From: Leptasterias polaris
Lineage: Eukaryota > Echinodermata > Asteroidea > Forcipulatida > Asteriidae
Direction of reading: 5' to 3'
Assembly: GCA_037783415.1 (NCBI GenBank)
Contig: JAZGTN010000058.1
Span: 8,220,001-8,284,000, forward strand
DNA length: 64,000 bases
A program made the translations under genes and the position numbers. Positions 12,611 to 25,000 of the stretch are shown piece after piece. The notes under the pieces were generated by a model. It had not been told where the DNA came from. It saw nothing but the letters and a program-made list of their open reading frames with translations, and ran no database searches. How positions within the stretch are numbered: position 1 is the first letter of the stretch; each line of letters opens with the position of its first letter.

Positions 12611-14396
12611 ATTTGAATCCCATGACTTCTGTGCTTGAGAATGGTGACACCGGTGACACCATAGTCTTCTATAATGTAAGTGACATTTCTGAAGGAAAAT
12701 TGAAGAGCTGTAGCACATACCAGCACTGCAAACTTACGAACAAATTTCATATTAACTGTGACTCAATCCCTCCTTTATCCTCTTGACGTATATCACATCA
12801 GACCAAATTATTTTGACTTTATTTAATGCATGATCCTGTAATAAGCAGTTGTTGTTTGTGCCTACTGGTCCTAGTCCTTCAGATTCATTCCCTCATGGCA
12901 ATTAGATTCAATGATATAGTTCAATCAGTTTGCACCTTGTGATTTCACAGAACATCACACCACAGACTGAAACACTATTAGTTTATGGACAGAGCTCTAT
13001 TAAATTGTGTAGTATTTGTGTTATTGACCAAACGCTAACTTTAACTTTCATTATAATTTGATTATAGAGTAATACTGCTGAGTGTAGAGCTGAACATCAT
13101 TGTTGGAGTGTTACCATGGTGAACATTTGCTTATACTGTGACAGTTGTATATATGTTGTAAACATCAAATTGTTGGTAAGTGTTTTTTCCAAGATATCTG
13201 AGAGCCATACATGTACAAGTGCAAGTATGCCAATGTTTTGTATATGTCGGTGGTGTACAAAATGTGTTATCTACTTTGTAGTACTCAATTGAAATTTATT
13301 CAACTTGTCATACATATTATAAAAGTTTCACCTTGCAGTGTTATTTTTGCAGTTTTATTTATATTTAAAAGCGCTATGGTAACAATGAGCATTGTTGAAT
13401 GACAGTTTCATACAGAATGCTGCTTTTAAATGTATGAGCATGTATAAGGTTTTCAATATTTATTGATTATCTGCTGAGCGGGTGCAAATTGATCAGTAAT
13501 GTACAATTCCTTCACAAGATACATTGTATTTTATAATCTAGTACCATTTAATTTATTTCATGACACTTAGATTTACAGATGTTTACAGCAGTGAGCTATG
13601 CAACAGCTGCACATAACGAAGATAAGATTTGACAACATAATCATCACTCATACTGGTGCAGGTGAAAGACAACGTCATCTCCACATCACGTGAAAGACCA
13701 CGTCATCTCCACATCAGGTGAAAGACCACATCATCTCCAGACCATGTCAACTCTCTCGTTTGTAGGACCACATCATGTGACAGTCTACACCATCTCCGTT
13801 GGTTGTTATGACCACTCCACAAACATTTTATTGTTATACCATGGTATTAGATTTGGGAATTATCAAAGTACATTTTGACTGAAGGTATAATGACATTAGC
13901 ACTGAAGTTACTGAAGCATCACTAGAGTTCAAGTAAAATTTATTTCTATAAAACATTAATATCATGAGAAAAGTACAGAGGAATATCAGTTAACATAGCT
14001 CTTAAGAACAGTTGGCAGAGATTGATATACTATGGGGCACATCACCCTGAGGACAATACTTGACATGGTGTCTAGTGTCAATCATTAAAGCATGGTTTAT
14101 TTTTGATATTTCACATTAAGTAAATTACTTTGTACAATTGTTATTTATTATTAAAACAAATACAAGACTTGTGTATCTTAGGCACATGTTCTTCATGCAT
14201 CACTGCCCTGTACAGGCTTAACATTTGATATATTTGTAAGCTCTGAAGTACATTCTAAAACCCTGTGTGTGTCAGCAAAATAATCTTTGTAGTAAAATTA
14301 TCCAAACTTTGCACAATGTTCATCTTTGATACATGAGATATTAGTTTAATTTAAGTCTGGTTTGGTATTGATAATAGCAGGCATGATTATCTTCCT
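12611..14396. other. Unassigned intergenic stretch
   Basis: No credible coding exon. The only structure seen is a three-unit 28-bp repeat with core GTGAAAGACCACGTCATCTC at 13661-13740. Confidence 0.4.
13661..13740. repeat. 28-bp tandem repeat, three units
   Basis: Units begin at 13661, 13689 and 13717 (GTGAAAGAC core followed by a CATCTCC segment). Copies are slightly diverged and non-coding as far as can be seen. Confidence 0.8.
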
Positions 14397-14563
14397 CAGG
14401 CCTGGAATTTCATCTCTGAAAGGGCAAGGCCATTTTGATTTTGCAAAGGGCACTTGTATTGGAAAATCATAAAGTCTATGGGAAACTTTTGAAAGGGCAC
14501 TAAGGCCAAGACCAGGGCAACGAAGGCCATGGCCTCCGTGGCCTCCGTGTAATTCCAGGCCTG
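14397..14563. mobile_element. MITE with 13-bp terminal inverted repeats and 6-bp target duplication
   Basis: CAGGCCTGGAATT at 14397-14409 and its exact reverse complement at 14551-14563 bound a 167-bp element with no coding capacity. The hexamer CTTCCT directly precedes the left end and directly follows the right end, a likely target-site duplication. The CAGG...CCTG ends resemble hAT-type elements, but hAT normally duplicates 8 bp, so the superfamily is uncertain. Confidence 0.75.
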
Positions 14564-14597
14564 CTTCCTACTTGAGTCCGTTTTTCATTTGTTTACC

Positions 14598-14716
14598 CTT
14601 GGAAAAAATTGAAAAATCCTGATTACATATATCCTAAAATGTGTATTAAAGTCAACACCAAGTGTACATATAGGTCAGACCTTTTACTTGATGAAATCGA
14701 CCCAATTTTTTCCAAG
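14598..14716. repeat. Short inverted-repeat pair (14 bp arms)
   Basis: CTTGGAAAAAATTG at 14598-14611 is matched by its reverse complement at 14703-14716. It may be a tiny foldback element; no target duplication is evident. Confidence 0.55.
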
Positions 14717-14749
14717 GACCAAATGTCATGCCTGTTATAGTGAATTTAT

Positions 14750-15070
14750 ACTTGGTCATTAGCAAGACACTTTAACCATTATTGCTTCGTCCTTCGGATG
14801 GGACGGAAAGCAGTTGGTCCCGTGTGTTGTGTAATGCACGTAAAAGAACCCAGTGCACATATCAAAAAGAGAAGGGGTTCGCCCCGGTGTTCCTGGTTTG
14901 ATTGGCTGCATATTGCGCCACAGCACCTTGTAAACCATTACATGGTGCTATGCAAAGGAATAGGTCTCATACTTCAAAACGTAGCTCCACATACCTTGCA
15001 GGAGAAAATGCTGAGTGCTTTGATACGCCCCGAGGTGTGATAAAGCGCTATATAAGAACCGAGTATTAAA
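14750..15070 (+). mobile_element. SINE-like dispersed repeat
   Basis: This contains the segments CCTTCGGATGGGACG, CACGTAAAAGAACCCAGTGC and GGGGTTCGCCCCGGTGTTCC, then a tail GATAAAGCGCTATATAAGAA. I recognise this sequence type from non-coding repeats in several marine invertebrate genomes; the exact family name is not recalled. The 80-codon ORF across it is not a gene. The same tail occurs reversed at 12108-12242. Confidence 0.6.
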
Positions 15071-16229
15071 ACGTTATGGTAATTTTCTGAATATTGTTTG
15101 GCAAAAGTCCCATTGCATATGAAGTCACACGGAACAAACCTAATTATTAGAAAAATTAGATGTGTGTGTGTAATATGCTTTTTATATCGCAGCTACACTG
15201 GCGTTCTTTTTAAGCTCAGAAAGTATAGTATGCTTGCTAGAAATGTGTCACCATCCAAATTGTGGTATTATTTGTAACAGGTTCCCTGCTCTCTAAGGAA
15301 GAGCAACTAAAATTGTACTTCAGTAATTTTTTTGCTGCCTATAAACTCTCGGAAATAGGACTAGGAAGTAAGTTCTCATGACAGAATTAATGTATACGTG
15401 TACATTATAGTATCGTAGTTTATCCACAGTTAATTCAAGTTCAAGATGCCTGGTTTGACCAAAGTAAATATTGAGGAGTGTAACATGACAGTAAAGTGGA
15501 AAGATGTGTACATGTAGCAGTAGTTTTGTTCAAGTAATGTACATGTTGTTTTGTTCAAGTATTTATAAACAAAATAAGCTGTATCAAATTAACCCGTTCT
15601 GTAACTGGTAGTCAATGAAATTCCTTCAATAATCAGGAGGGCATATCACGACATCTGAAGTATGTGGAACATACTATATGAAGTGCACTGTTTTGTAATC
15701 TTTGAACTTGTATGCAATGTGTTTGACGTGGCACCCCCCAAAAAATAGATTGCCATAATCAGTACAAGAGGACTAAAGCTTATCTGCTTATCGCCAATTT
15801 CTGCACTTATGATCATCATTCTCCGCTTACTCTGCAAGCGCCGAATTTCTGCCAGTATACTAGCTGTGTAAGCGAAGAATGCCTAGTAACGTACGCACAC
15901 AAGTAAAACATTACCTGCTAACCCATGAATTCCCTACTTCCGTAAGCGCCGATTCTTTACTTACGGAAAGCAGAGTCATGAAATCGGGCCCTGATGTATT
16001 CAGATTTATATAAATATACTTGAAATGTAAACAAAATTGAAATGTAAGCGTTGGTTGTTTAAGAAAATGTTTACCTTGTATGCTGTTTTCGATAATAAAA
16101 ATACTAAACCTTATTGTTGTGTCTTTGTGATAATGAGTATTTTCTTGCTGGGCTATTGCGCTAAAAGTAGTAAATGGGATATGGGTTTATTGTTAATTTT
16201 AGGTCTCTTGACCCCCTCAGGCTATAGCC
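15071..16229. other. Unassigned intergenic stretch with a 9-bp hairpin
   Basis: No coding exon seen. TTCCGTAAG at 15939-15947 pairs with CTTACGGAA at 15960-15968, and the surrounding 15780-15970 has several related GTAAGCG-type words. It may be a decayed small element. Confidence 0.35.
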
Positions 16230-16604
16230 ATGAATAGGTAATTCCTCTTTTCTACACCTTTCCTCAATCGGCTCTATTTCTTGCTCTAATGCAACCCAAC
16301 CAACTTTTTGTTGAGTACACGGCAATTTCCCGATAATGCGTTTGCATAACGAACCTTAGACATGTAGTTTTCTACGGGTCCCTACCGCAAACAAATTCTT
16401 TTCGATTCTTGTGAATGAACGTAGACTTGTGTCAGTCGCCCGACAAGAATGATAACCCGTGTATATTCTACAAAAACGGGTCATTAATGAGGTTAGGACT
16501 TGTTCGCGAGTTGCAAACAAGCAAGAAGAGCACCGTTAAACTCGTATAGCGCCCTCAATCTTTTAAAAAAGATTAGTGTTTGACTCTTTCGTTTATAGAC
16601 ACAT
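16230..16604 (+). repeat. Macrosatellite, 3' tail of a first copy
   Basis: This matches the end of the later full units (for example CTTTTCGATTCTTGTGAATG at 16398 recurs near 21852 and 25855). It carries a 32-bp segment (16531-16562) in the opposite orientation to the other copies. Confidence 0.75.
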
Positions 16605-18223
16605 CAAATTCTAGGCAGTCGAGTACCCATAACTCTTTCATATTTTTACGCTTTAGGATATTAGGTCACATGCATGGTTGTGTAAACAGCTTTTTTTACT
16701 TGAAATTTTGTTTAAACTGCTGTTACATGGGTCACCAACTGTTTCAGAAACGATGTTGACAAAAAATAACTGTGAATTGCTCAGGCATACGTAAGCCTGT
16801 GACGGTTACACAGTTAAGTGACAGATCTTACGGTTAAACGTTTACATTTATTTGTACGGTTCGGATAAACGTTGAAAAAACACTTAAAAAGTGCCGCGTA
16901 ATGCTGACCATAATAACTGATTATTACAATTTTCACAGCACAATATATCCCATAAAACACACACACATATCATTCCCAATTTACAGACTCGTAGTCTTTG
17001 TTATTTCAATACAACTGTGCGTGCAGCAATTTGTGAGAAACATTAAACGCTAGGGGGCGTTCCACAACAATTTGATTGCGCAACATGCTCGCTTTTGCAG
17101 GTGCGCAAAGTCAAAATTCTGCAATAAAGAAGGAAGACACAATGTTTTTGATCACATGCTGGTTGTGTAAACAGTTTTTTTTACATGAAATGTTGTTTAT
17201 GAAACTGCTGTTACACGGGTCATCAACTGCTTCAGAATTACAGTTACACGTTTACAAAAAAATAACCGTGAATGCGCAGGCTTATACGTAAGCCTGCGAC
17301 GGTTACATGGTTAAGTGACAGATCTTACGGTTAAACGTTCACATTTATACGGTTCGGATAAACATTGAAAATTTCACTTGAAAAGTGCTGCGAAATGCTG
17401 ACCATAATAATTGCCACACACACCTAGCCTATCGTTTCCAATACTTTGTGTGCGGCATTAGTTGCAAGAAACATTGAACGCTAGAGGGCGTTCCACAACA
17501 AATCGATTGCACAGTTACCCGGTTAACCAAATGATAATCCTGTTAAACGTTTAAATGTATAAATGTTTACGTTTAAATGCTGAGGCTTTGTAAGCCTGCC
17601 TGTGACGGTCACACGGTTAACCATCCGATCAACCGGTTAAACATCTACATTATTACGGTTCGGATAAATGTTGAAAAATCATCCTCAAAAAGTGTCGCGA
17701 AATTTTGAACCGTTCACATTTATTATGGTCGTTTCAGAAATTATTACGAGTTTACTAAAAATTAACTGCAAATGCATGTAAACAAAAATGATGTTGTATT
17801 TAATTCGTAATCGTAAAAATTGTTCTACCCTGAAATGCCAATTGAGTATGTTATATTTATTTAGGCTAAAACAGTCAATTCATATGGGATACGATTGTAT
17901 TGTAATTTTGTCTCTTCCACAACCCCAAATCCAACACTGACCGTTTAGCCATGAAAAACGAATTTCTCTTTACCACACCTTTCCTCAATCAGCTCTTTTT
18001 ATTGCTAAAACATATCGTTTTCCGGCGAACGGGATCCAAGAGTAGACAAGTCTACAACGCCGGATATTTCTCATAAAACACGGCATAACAGGTTTTCGTC
18101 GTCCACGCTAAAAAAAAACTACGACCTGCAGATCTGAGTGGTGGTACACGACGACAGGAACCTCAGAGCTACAATCTTTTCAAATTTTTTTTATTTGACT
18201 GCTTTTCGTATATAAACACATAT
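16605..18223 (+). repeat. Macrosatellite copy A (internally deleted, about 1.6 kb)
   Basis: It starts with the same boundary words as the later units (CAAATTCTA...GAGTACCCA) but jumps directly to TAACTCTTTCATATTT, which in full copies lies about 1.9 kb further on. The whole 130-bp minisatellite block is therefore absent. The remaining downstream part, with two ~230-bp subrepeats and the CGGTTAACC-rich segment, is retained. Confidence 0.8.
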
Positions 18224-18913
18224 GAAATTCTAGACAGAGTACCCATGGCGTTCAATTTGTCTGAGAATTTGGGTTTATTTTCTACTGACAATGTTTTAAT
18301 ACGTTTTGATGCTTTTAAACTGAGCGTCACTCAAATCTTTCTTGTTTTAAGAAACATTTGTGTTATCTAGGACGTTTAATTTGAGCTTAATTGAAAAAAC
18401 TGTGTTTCTAAAAGTCGGATTTGTTTTCACTATCTCCATTTGTTTTGTACATGGGCAAAAACGCGCAATAAATGACGTCATTGTGACGTCGTTCCACATT
18501 TTAGTCCGAAAAGCACATCTACAGTACCCAAGAAGTCTAAAACTGAAAAAAGTTTGACGATCGGTCGTCTACTTTTTGAGATAGAGTGCTCTAAAGTCTG
18601 GCTAATTAAATATTCACCTCGCTGTAAAGTGGCTAATTAATTAAGAATTTTAACATTTTTTACATTTAGAGTTAAGTTTATGTTCTAAGCTTCAATTTGA
18701 TATATGTTTTAACTCTTTCGTATTTGCGCTCTAGGATATTAGGCTTAAAGAAAAAAACGTGTGCAAATGCTATGGGATTTGAGTGGAAACAAAGAATAAT
18801 AATAATAATAATAATAATAACTAGACTTGAGGTGTTTGTGTACAAACACGAAGCTGTTCCGGTTTTCTGATTCATAAACAAAATTTAACCCTTGTCTAAC
18901 ATTTACTGCTCAA

Positions 18914-19965
18914 ATGGTTTATAACTGAAAAGAAATTGAATATCGGTTGTGTAGTTCTTGAGATGTGGTCTCACTTCCGGTTGACCTGGAAGTAAAGGTC
19001 AACATGGGGTCATGGTTACCCAAGGCTAATCTGCAATGCCCAAGGAGTCTATAACTGAAAAAAGTTTGAAAATCGGCTGTGTAACTCTTGAGATATGGTC
19101 CCACTTCCGGTCCCACTTCCGGTTGACCTATAGGTAAAGGTCAACATGGGGTCACGGTTACCCAAGGCTAGTCTTCAATGCCCACAAGTCTATAACTGAA
19201 AACAGTTTGAAAATCGGTTGTGTAAATCTTGAGATATGGTCCCACTTCCGGTTGACCCGTAGGTAAAGGTCAACATGGGGTCACGGTTACCCAAGGCTAA
19301 TCTTCAATGCCCAAGTAGTCTATAACTGAAAAAAGTTTGAAAATCGGTTGTGTAATTCTTGAGATATGGTCCCACTTCCGGTTGACCCGTTAGTAAAGGT
19401 CAACATGGGGTCACGGTTACCCAAGGCTAACCTTCAATGCCCTAGGAGTCTATCTCAAAAAAGTTTGAAAATCGGCTGTGTAATTCTTGAAATATGGTCC
19501 CACTTCCGGTTGACCCGTAGGTAAAGGTCAACATGGGGTCACGGTTACCCAAGGCTAATCTGCAATGCCCAAGGAGTCTATAACTGAAAACAGTTTGAAA
19601 ATCAGTTGTGTAATTCTTGAGATATGGTCCCACTTCCGGTTGACCTGGAAGTAAAGGTCAACATGGGGTCATGGTTACCCAAGGCTAATATCCCATGCCC
19701 AAGGAGTCTAGAACTGAAAAAAGTTTTAAAATCGGCTGTGTAGTTCTTGAGATATGGTCCCACTTCCGGTTGACCCGGAAGTAAAGGTCAGCATGGGGTC
19801 ACGGTTACCCAAGGCTAATTTCCAATGCCCAAGGAGTCTATAACTGAACAAAGTTTGAAAATCGGTTGTGTAGTTCTTTAGATATGGTCCCACTTCCGGT
19901 TGACCCATAGGTAAAGGTCAACATGGGGTCACGGTTACCCAAGGCTTTTCGAGATACAGTGATCT
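18914..19965 (+). repeat. 130-bp minisatellite block in copy B
   Basis: About eight units. Successive CCCACTTCCGGTTGACC starts at 19241 and 19371 give a 130-bp period. Each unit has CACTTCCGG, GTTGACC, then AGGTCA-ACATG-GGGTCA and ACGGTTACCCAAGGC. Some units have CCGGAAGT after GTTGAC, forming an 8-bp inverted repeat with ACTTCCGG. Confidence 0.93.
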
Positions 19966-20104
19966 CAAGATTGGCTAATTAAATATTCACCTCACTGTAA
20001 ATGGGCAAATCAATTAAGAATAAAAAAAAATATTACATTGAGAGTTAAGTTCATGTACTAAGCTTCAATTTGATATAGGACCTAACTCTTTCATATTTGT
20101 ATGC

Positions 20105-21110
20105 TTTAGGATAATAGGTCACATGCAAGGTTGTGTAAACAGGTTTTTTTACTTGAAATTTTGTTTATGAAACTGCTGTTACACGGGTCACCAACTGTTT
20201 CAGAAACGGTATGTTGACCAAAAATAACCGTGAATGCTCAGGCTTATACATAAGCCTGCGACGGTTACACGGTTAAGAGACAGATCTTACGGTTAAACGT
20301 TTACATTTTTTTGTACGGTTCGAATAAACGTTGAAAAAATCACTTAAAAAGTGCCGCGTAATGCTGACCATAATAATTGCCAAACACACCTATATCGTTT
20401 CCAATTTACACCTATATCGTTTCCAATTTACACCTATATCGTTTCTGTGATTACGGTTTTCACAGCACAATATCCCATAAAACACACACACAAATCATTA
20501 AAAAAATCATTCCAATTTACAGACTCGTAGTCTTTGTTATTTCATTACATCTGTGCATGTAGCAATATTTGTGAGAAACATTGCACGCTAGGGGGCGTTC
20601 CACAAAAATTCGTGAATGCGCAGGCTTATACGTAAGCCTGTGACGGTTACACGATTAAGTGACAGATCTTACGGTTAAACGTTCACATTTGTACGGTTCG
20701 GATAAACGTTGAAAAATTCACTTGGAAAGTGCTGCAAAATGCTGACCATAATAATTGCCACACACACCCAATACTTTGTGTGCGGCATTAGTTGCAAGAA
20801 ACATTGAACGCTAGAGGGCGTTCCACAACAATTCATAAATGCGCAGGCTTATACGTAAGCCTGTGACGGTTACACGGTTAAGTGACAGATCTTACGGCTA
20901 AACGTTCACATTTGTACGGTTCGGATAAACGTTGAAAAATTCACTTGAAAAGTGCTGCGAAATGCTGACCATAATAATTGCCAAACACACCTATATCGTT
21001 TCCAATTTACAGGTTTAATTCTTTGTTATTTCATTACTTTGCGTGTGGCATTAGTTGAAGGAAACATTGAACGCTAGAGGGCGTTCCACAACAAATCGAT
21101 TGCACAGTTA
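20105..21110 (+). repeat. ~230-bp subrepeats in copy B
   Basis: Three to four diverged units, each with an AGGCTTA/TAAGCCT stem, GTGACGGTTACACGG, a TTACGGTTAAACGTT word, GGTTCGGATAAACGTTG and an ACGCTAGRGGGCGTTCC motif. Equivalent units occur in copy A (about 16760-17500) and copy C (about 24115-25110). Confidence 0.88.
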
Positions 21111-22087
21111 CCCGGTTAACCAAACAATAATCCTGTTAAACGTTTAAATGTTTACGTTTACATTTAAATGCTGAGGCTTTGTAAGCCTGCCTGTGACGGT
21201 CACACGGTTAACCATCCAATCAACCGGTTGAACATCTACATTATTACGGTTCGGATAAATGTTGAAAAATCATCTTCAAAAAGTGTCGCGAAATTTTGAC
21301 CATAATAAATGTGAACAACCGTTCACATTTATTATGGTCGTTTCAGAAATTATTACGAGTTTACTAAAAATTAACTGTAAATGCATGTAAACAAAAATGA
21401 TGTTGTATTTAATTCGTAATCGTAAAAATTGTTCTACCCTGAAATGCCAATCGAGTATGTTATATTTGTTTAGGCTAAAACAGTAAATTCATATGGGATA
21501 CGATTGTATTGTAATTTTGTCTCTTCCACAACCCCAAATCCAACACTGACCGTTTAGCCATGAAAAACGATTTTCTCTTTACCACTCCTTTCCTCAATCA
21601 GCTTTTTATTGCCTTATTGCAAGGGCCATCAAGTTTTGTAACTGATACATCGCGGTTTCCTGAAGTAATGCCTTTGCACAAGAAATGTTAAACATATCGT
21701 TTTCCCGGCGAACGGGACCTAAGCGCATACAAGTTTGCCACCCCAAATTATGGACAAGAACACGGCACTCGTATTCTTTACGTCCACGGTGAAATCTGAA
21801 TAACTATCTGACTACACGACGATCGACGACGCTGCGCTGATAGCAAGACAAATTCTTTTCGATTCTTGTGAATGAACGTTGACTTGTGTCAGTCGGCGAC
21901 AAGAATGATGACTCTGATATGTATATTCTACATAAACGTCTCCAACACGGGTCATAAATGGGTTTAGGGCTTGAACGAATCTAGGAAACCCTAGAAAGAT
22001 TGAGGGCGCTATACGAGTTTAACGGTGCGTATTTTTTTACTTAAAATAAAACGGAAAAAATTTACTCTGTCGTTAATAAACACATAT

Positions 22088-25000
22088 CAAATTCAAGTCA
22101 GAGTACCCATGGCGTTCAATTTGCCTGATAATTTTGGGGTTTTTTCCTACTGACAATGTTTTAATAAGTTTTGATGCTTTTAAACTGATCGTCTATAAAA
22201 CCTTTCTTGTTTTAAGAAACATTTGTGAATCCAGGACGTTAAAGTTGAGCTTAATTGAAAAAACTGTGTTTCTAGAAGTCGGATTTGTTTTCACTATCTC
22301 CATTTGTTTTGTACACGGGCGAAAACGCGCAATAAATGACGTCATTGTGACGTCGTTCCACATTTTAGGCCGAAAAGCACATCTACAGTACCCAAGAAGT
22401 CTAAAACTGAAAAAAGTTTGACGATCGGTCGTCTACTTTTTGAGATAGAGTGCTCTAAAGTCTGGCTAATTAAATATTCACCTCGCTGTAAAGTGGCTAA
22501 TTAATTAAGAATTTTAACATTTTTTACATTTAGAGTTAAGTTTATGTTCTAAGCTTCAATTTGATATATGTTTTAACTCTTTCGTATTTGCGCTCTAGGA
22601 TATTAGGCTTAAAGAAAAAAACGTGTGCAAATGCTATGGGATTTGAGTGGAAACAAAGAATAATAATAATAACTAGACTTGAGGTGTTTGTGTACAAACA
22701 CGAAGCTGTTCCGGTTTTCTGATTCATAAACAAAATTTAACCCTTGTCTAACATTTACTGCTCAAATGGTTTATAACTGAAAAGAAATTGAATATCGGTT
22801 GTGTAGTTCTTGAGATGTGGTCTCACTTCCGGTTGACCTGGAAGTAAAGGTCAACATGGGGTCATGGTTACCCAAGGCTAATCTGCAATGCCTAAGGAGC
22901 CTATAACTGAAAAAAGTTTGAAAATCGGCTGTGTAACTCTTGAGATATGGTCCCACTTCCGGTTGACCCATAGGTAAAGGTCAACATGGGGTCACGGTTA
23001 CCCAAGGCTAGTCTTCAATGCCCCACGAGTCTATAACTGAAAACAGTTTGAAAATCGGTTGTGTAGTTCTTGAGATATGGTCTTACTTCCGGTTGACTTG
23101 GAAGTAAAGGTCAACATGCGGTCACGGTTATCAAGTAAAGGTCAACATGGGGTCACGGTTAGCCAAGGCTAATCTCCAATGCCCAAGGAATCTATAACTA
23201 AAAACAGTTTGAAAAACGGTTGTGTAGTTCTTGAGATATGGTCTCTTTTCCGGTTGACCCGGAAGTAAAGGTTTACATGAGGTCACGGTTATCCAAGGTT
23301 GATATACAATGCCCAAGGAGTCTATAACTACAAACAGTTTGAAAAACGATTGTGTAGTTCTTGAGATATGGTCCCACTTCCGGTTGACCCGGAAGTAAAG
23401 GTCAACATGGGGTCACGGTTACCAAGGCTAATATCCCATGGCCAAGGAGTCTAGAACTGAAAAAAGTTTGAAAATCGGCTGTGTAGTTCTTGAGATATGG
23501 TCCCACTTCCGGTTGACCCGGAGGTAAATGTCAACATGGGGTCACTGTTACCCAAGGCTTATCTGCCAATGCCCAAGGAGTCTATAACTGAACAAAGTTT
23601 GAAAATCGGTTATGTAGTTCTTGAGATATGGTCCCACTTCAGGTTGACCCGGAAGTAAAGGTCAACATGGGGTCACGGTTACCCAAGGCTAATCTCCAAT
23701 GCCCAAAGAGTCTATAACTAAAAACAGTTTGAAAAACGGTTGTGTAGTTCTTGAGATATGGTCCCTTTTCCGGTTGACCCGGAAGTAAAGGTTTACATGA
23801 GGTCACGGTTATCCAAGGTTGATCTACAATGCCCAAGGAGTCTATAACTACAAACAGTTTGAAAAACGATTGTGTAGTTCTTGAGATATGGTCCCACTTC
23901 CGGTTGACCCGGAAGTAAAGGTCAACATGGGTCACGGTTACCCAAGGCTTTTCGAGATACAGTGATCTCAAGATTGGCTAATTAAATATTCACCTCACTG
24001 TAAATGGGCAAATTAATTCAGAATAATAAAAAAAAATTACATTGAGAGTTAAGCTCATGTACTAAGCTTCAATTTGATATAGGATCTAACTCTTTCATCA
24101 TATTCGTACGCTTTAGGATATTAGGTCACATGCATGGTTGTGTAAACAGGTTTTTTTACTTGAAATTTTGTTCATGAAACTGCTGTTACACGGGTCACGA
24201 ACTGTTCCAGAAACGGTATGTTGACCAAAAATAACCGTGAATGCTCAGGCTTATACATAAGCCTGTGACGGTTACACGGTTAAGTGACAGATCTTACGGT
24301 TAAACTTTTACATTTATTTGTACGGTTCGGATAAACGTTGAAAAAATCACTTAAAAAGTGCCGCGTAATGCTGACCATAATAACTGTGATCACGATTTTC
24401 ACAGCACAATATCCCATAAAACACACACATATCATTCCCAATTTACAGACTCATAGTCTTTGTTATTTCATTACAATTGTGCGTGTAGCAATATTTGTGA
24501 GAAACATTGCACGCTAGGGGGCGTTCCACAACAATTCGTGAATGCGCAGGCTTATACGTAAGCCTGTGACGGTTACACGGTTAGGTGACAGATCTTATGG
24601 TTAAACGTTTACATTTATTTGTACGGTTCGGATAAACGTTGAAAAAATCACTTAAAAAGTGCCGAGTAATGCTGACCATAATAACTGTGATCACGATTTT
24701 CACAGCACAATATCCCATAAAACACACACATATCATTCCCAATTTACAGACTCATAGTCTTTGTTATTTCATTACATCTGTGCGTGTAGCAATATTTGTG
24801 AGAAACATTGCACGCTGGGGGCGTTCCACAACAATTCGTGAATGCGCAGGCTTATACGTAAGCCTGTGACGGTTACACGATTAAGTGACAGATGTTACGG
24901 TTAAACGTTCACATTTGTACGGTTCGGGTAAACGTTGAAAAAATCACTTGAAAAGTGCTGCGAAATGCTGACCATAATAATTGCCAAACACACCTATATC

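Larger units (their letters stand above)
18224..22087 (+). repeat. Macrosatellite copy B (about 3.86 kb)
   Basis: A full unit: CRE pair (18473-18491), an AAT microsatellite, a 130-bp minisatellite block (about 18914-19965), then ~230-bp subrepeats (about 20105-21110), a 19-bp perfect hairpin (21298-21339) and a unique tail. It matches copy C over its length. No coding capacity; minus-strand ORFs of 60-110 codons arise from the minisatellite and are broken by the 130-bp period. Confidence 0.88.

Noticed and set aside
18919..23971. Several minus-strand ORFs of 60-110 codons with similar peptides
   Set aside because: They arise from the 130-bp minisatellite; 130 is not a multiple of three, so frames break every unit. 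The similarity is DNA-level only.
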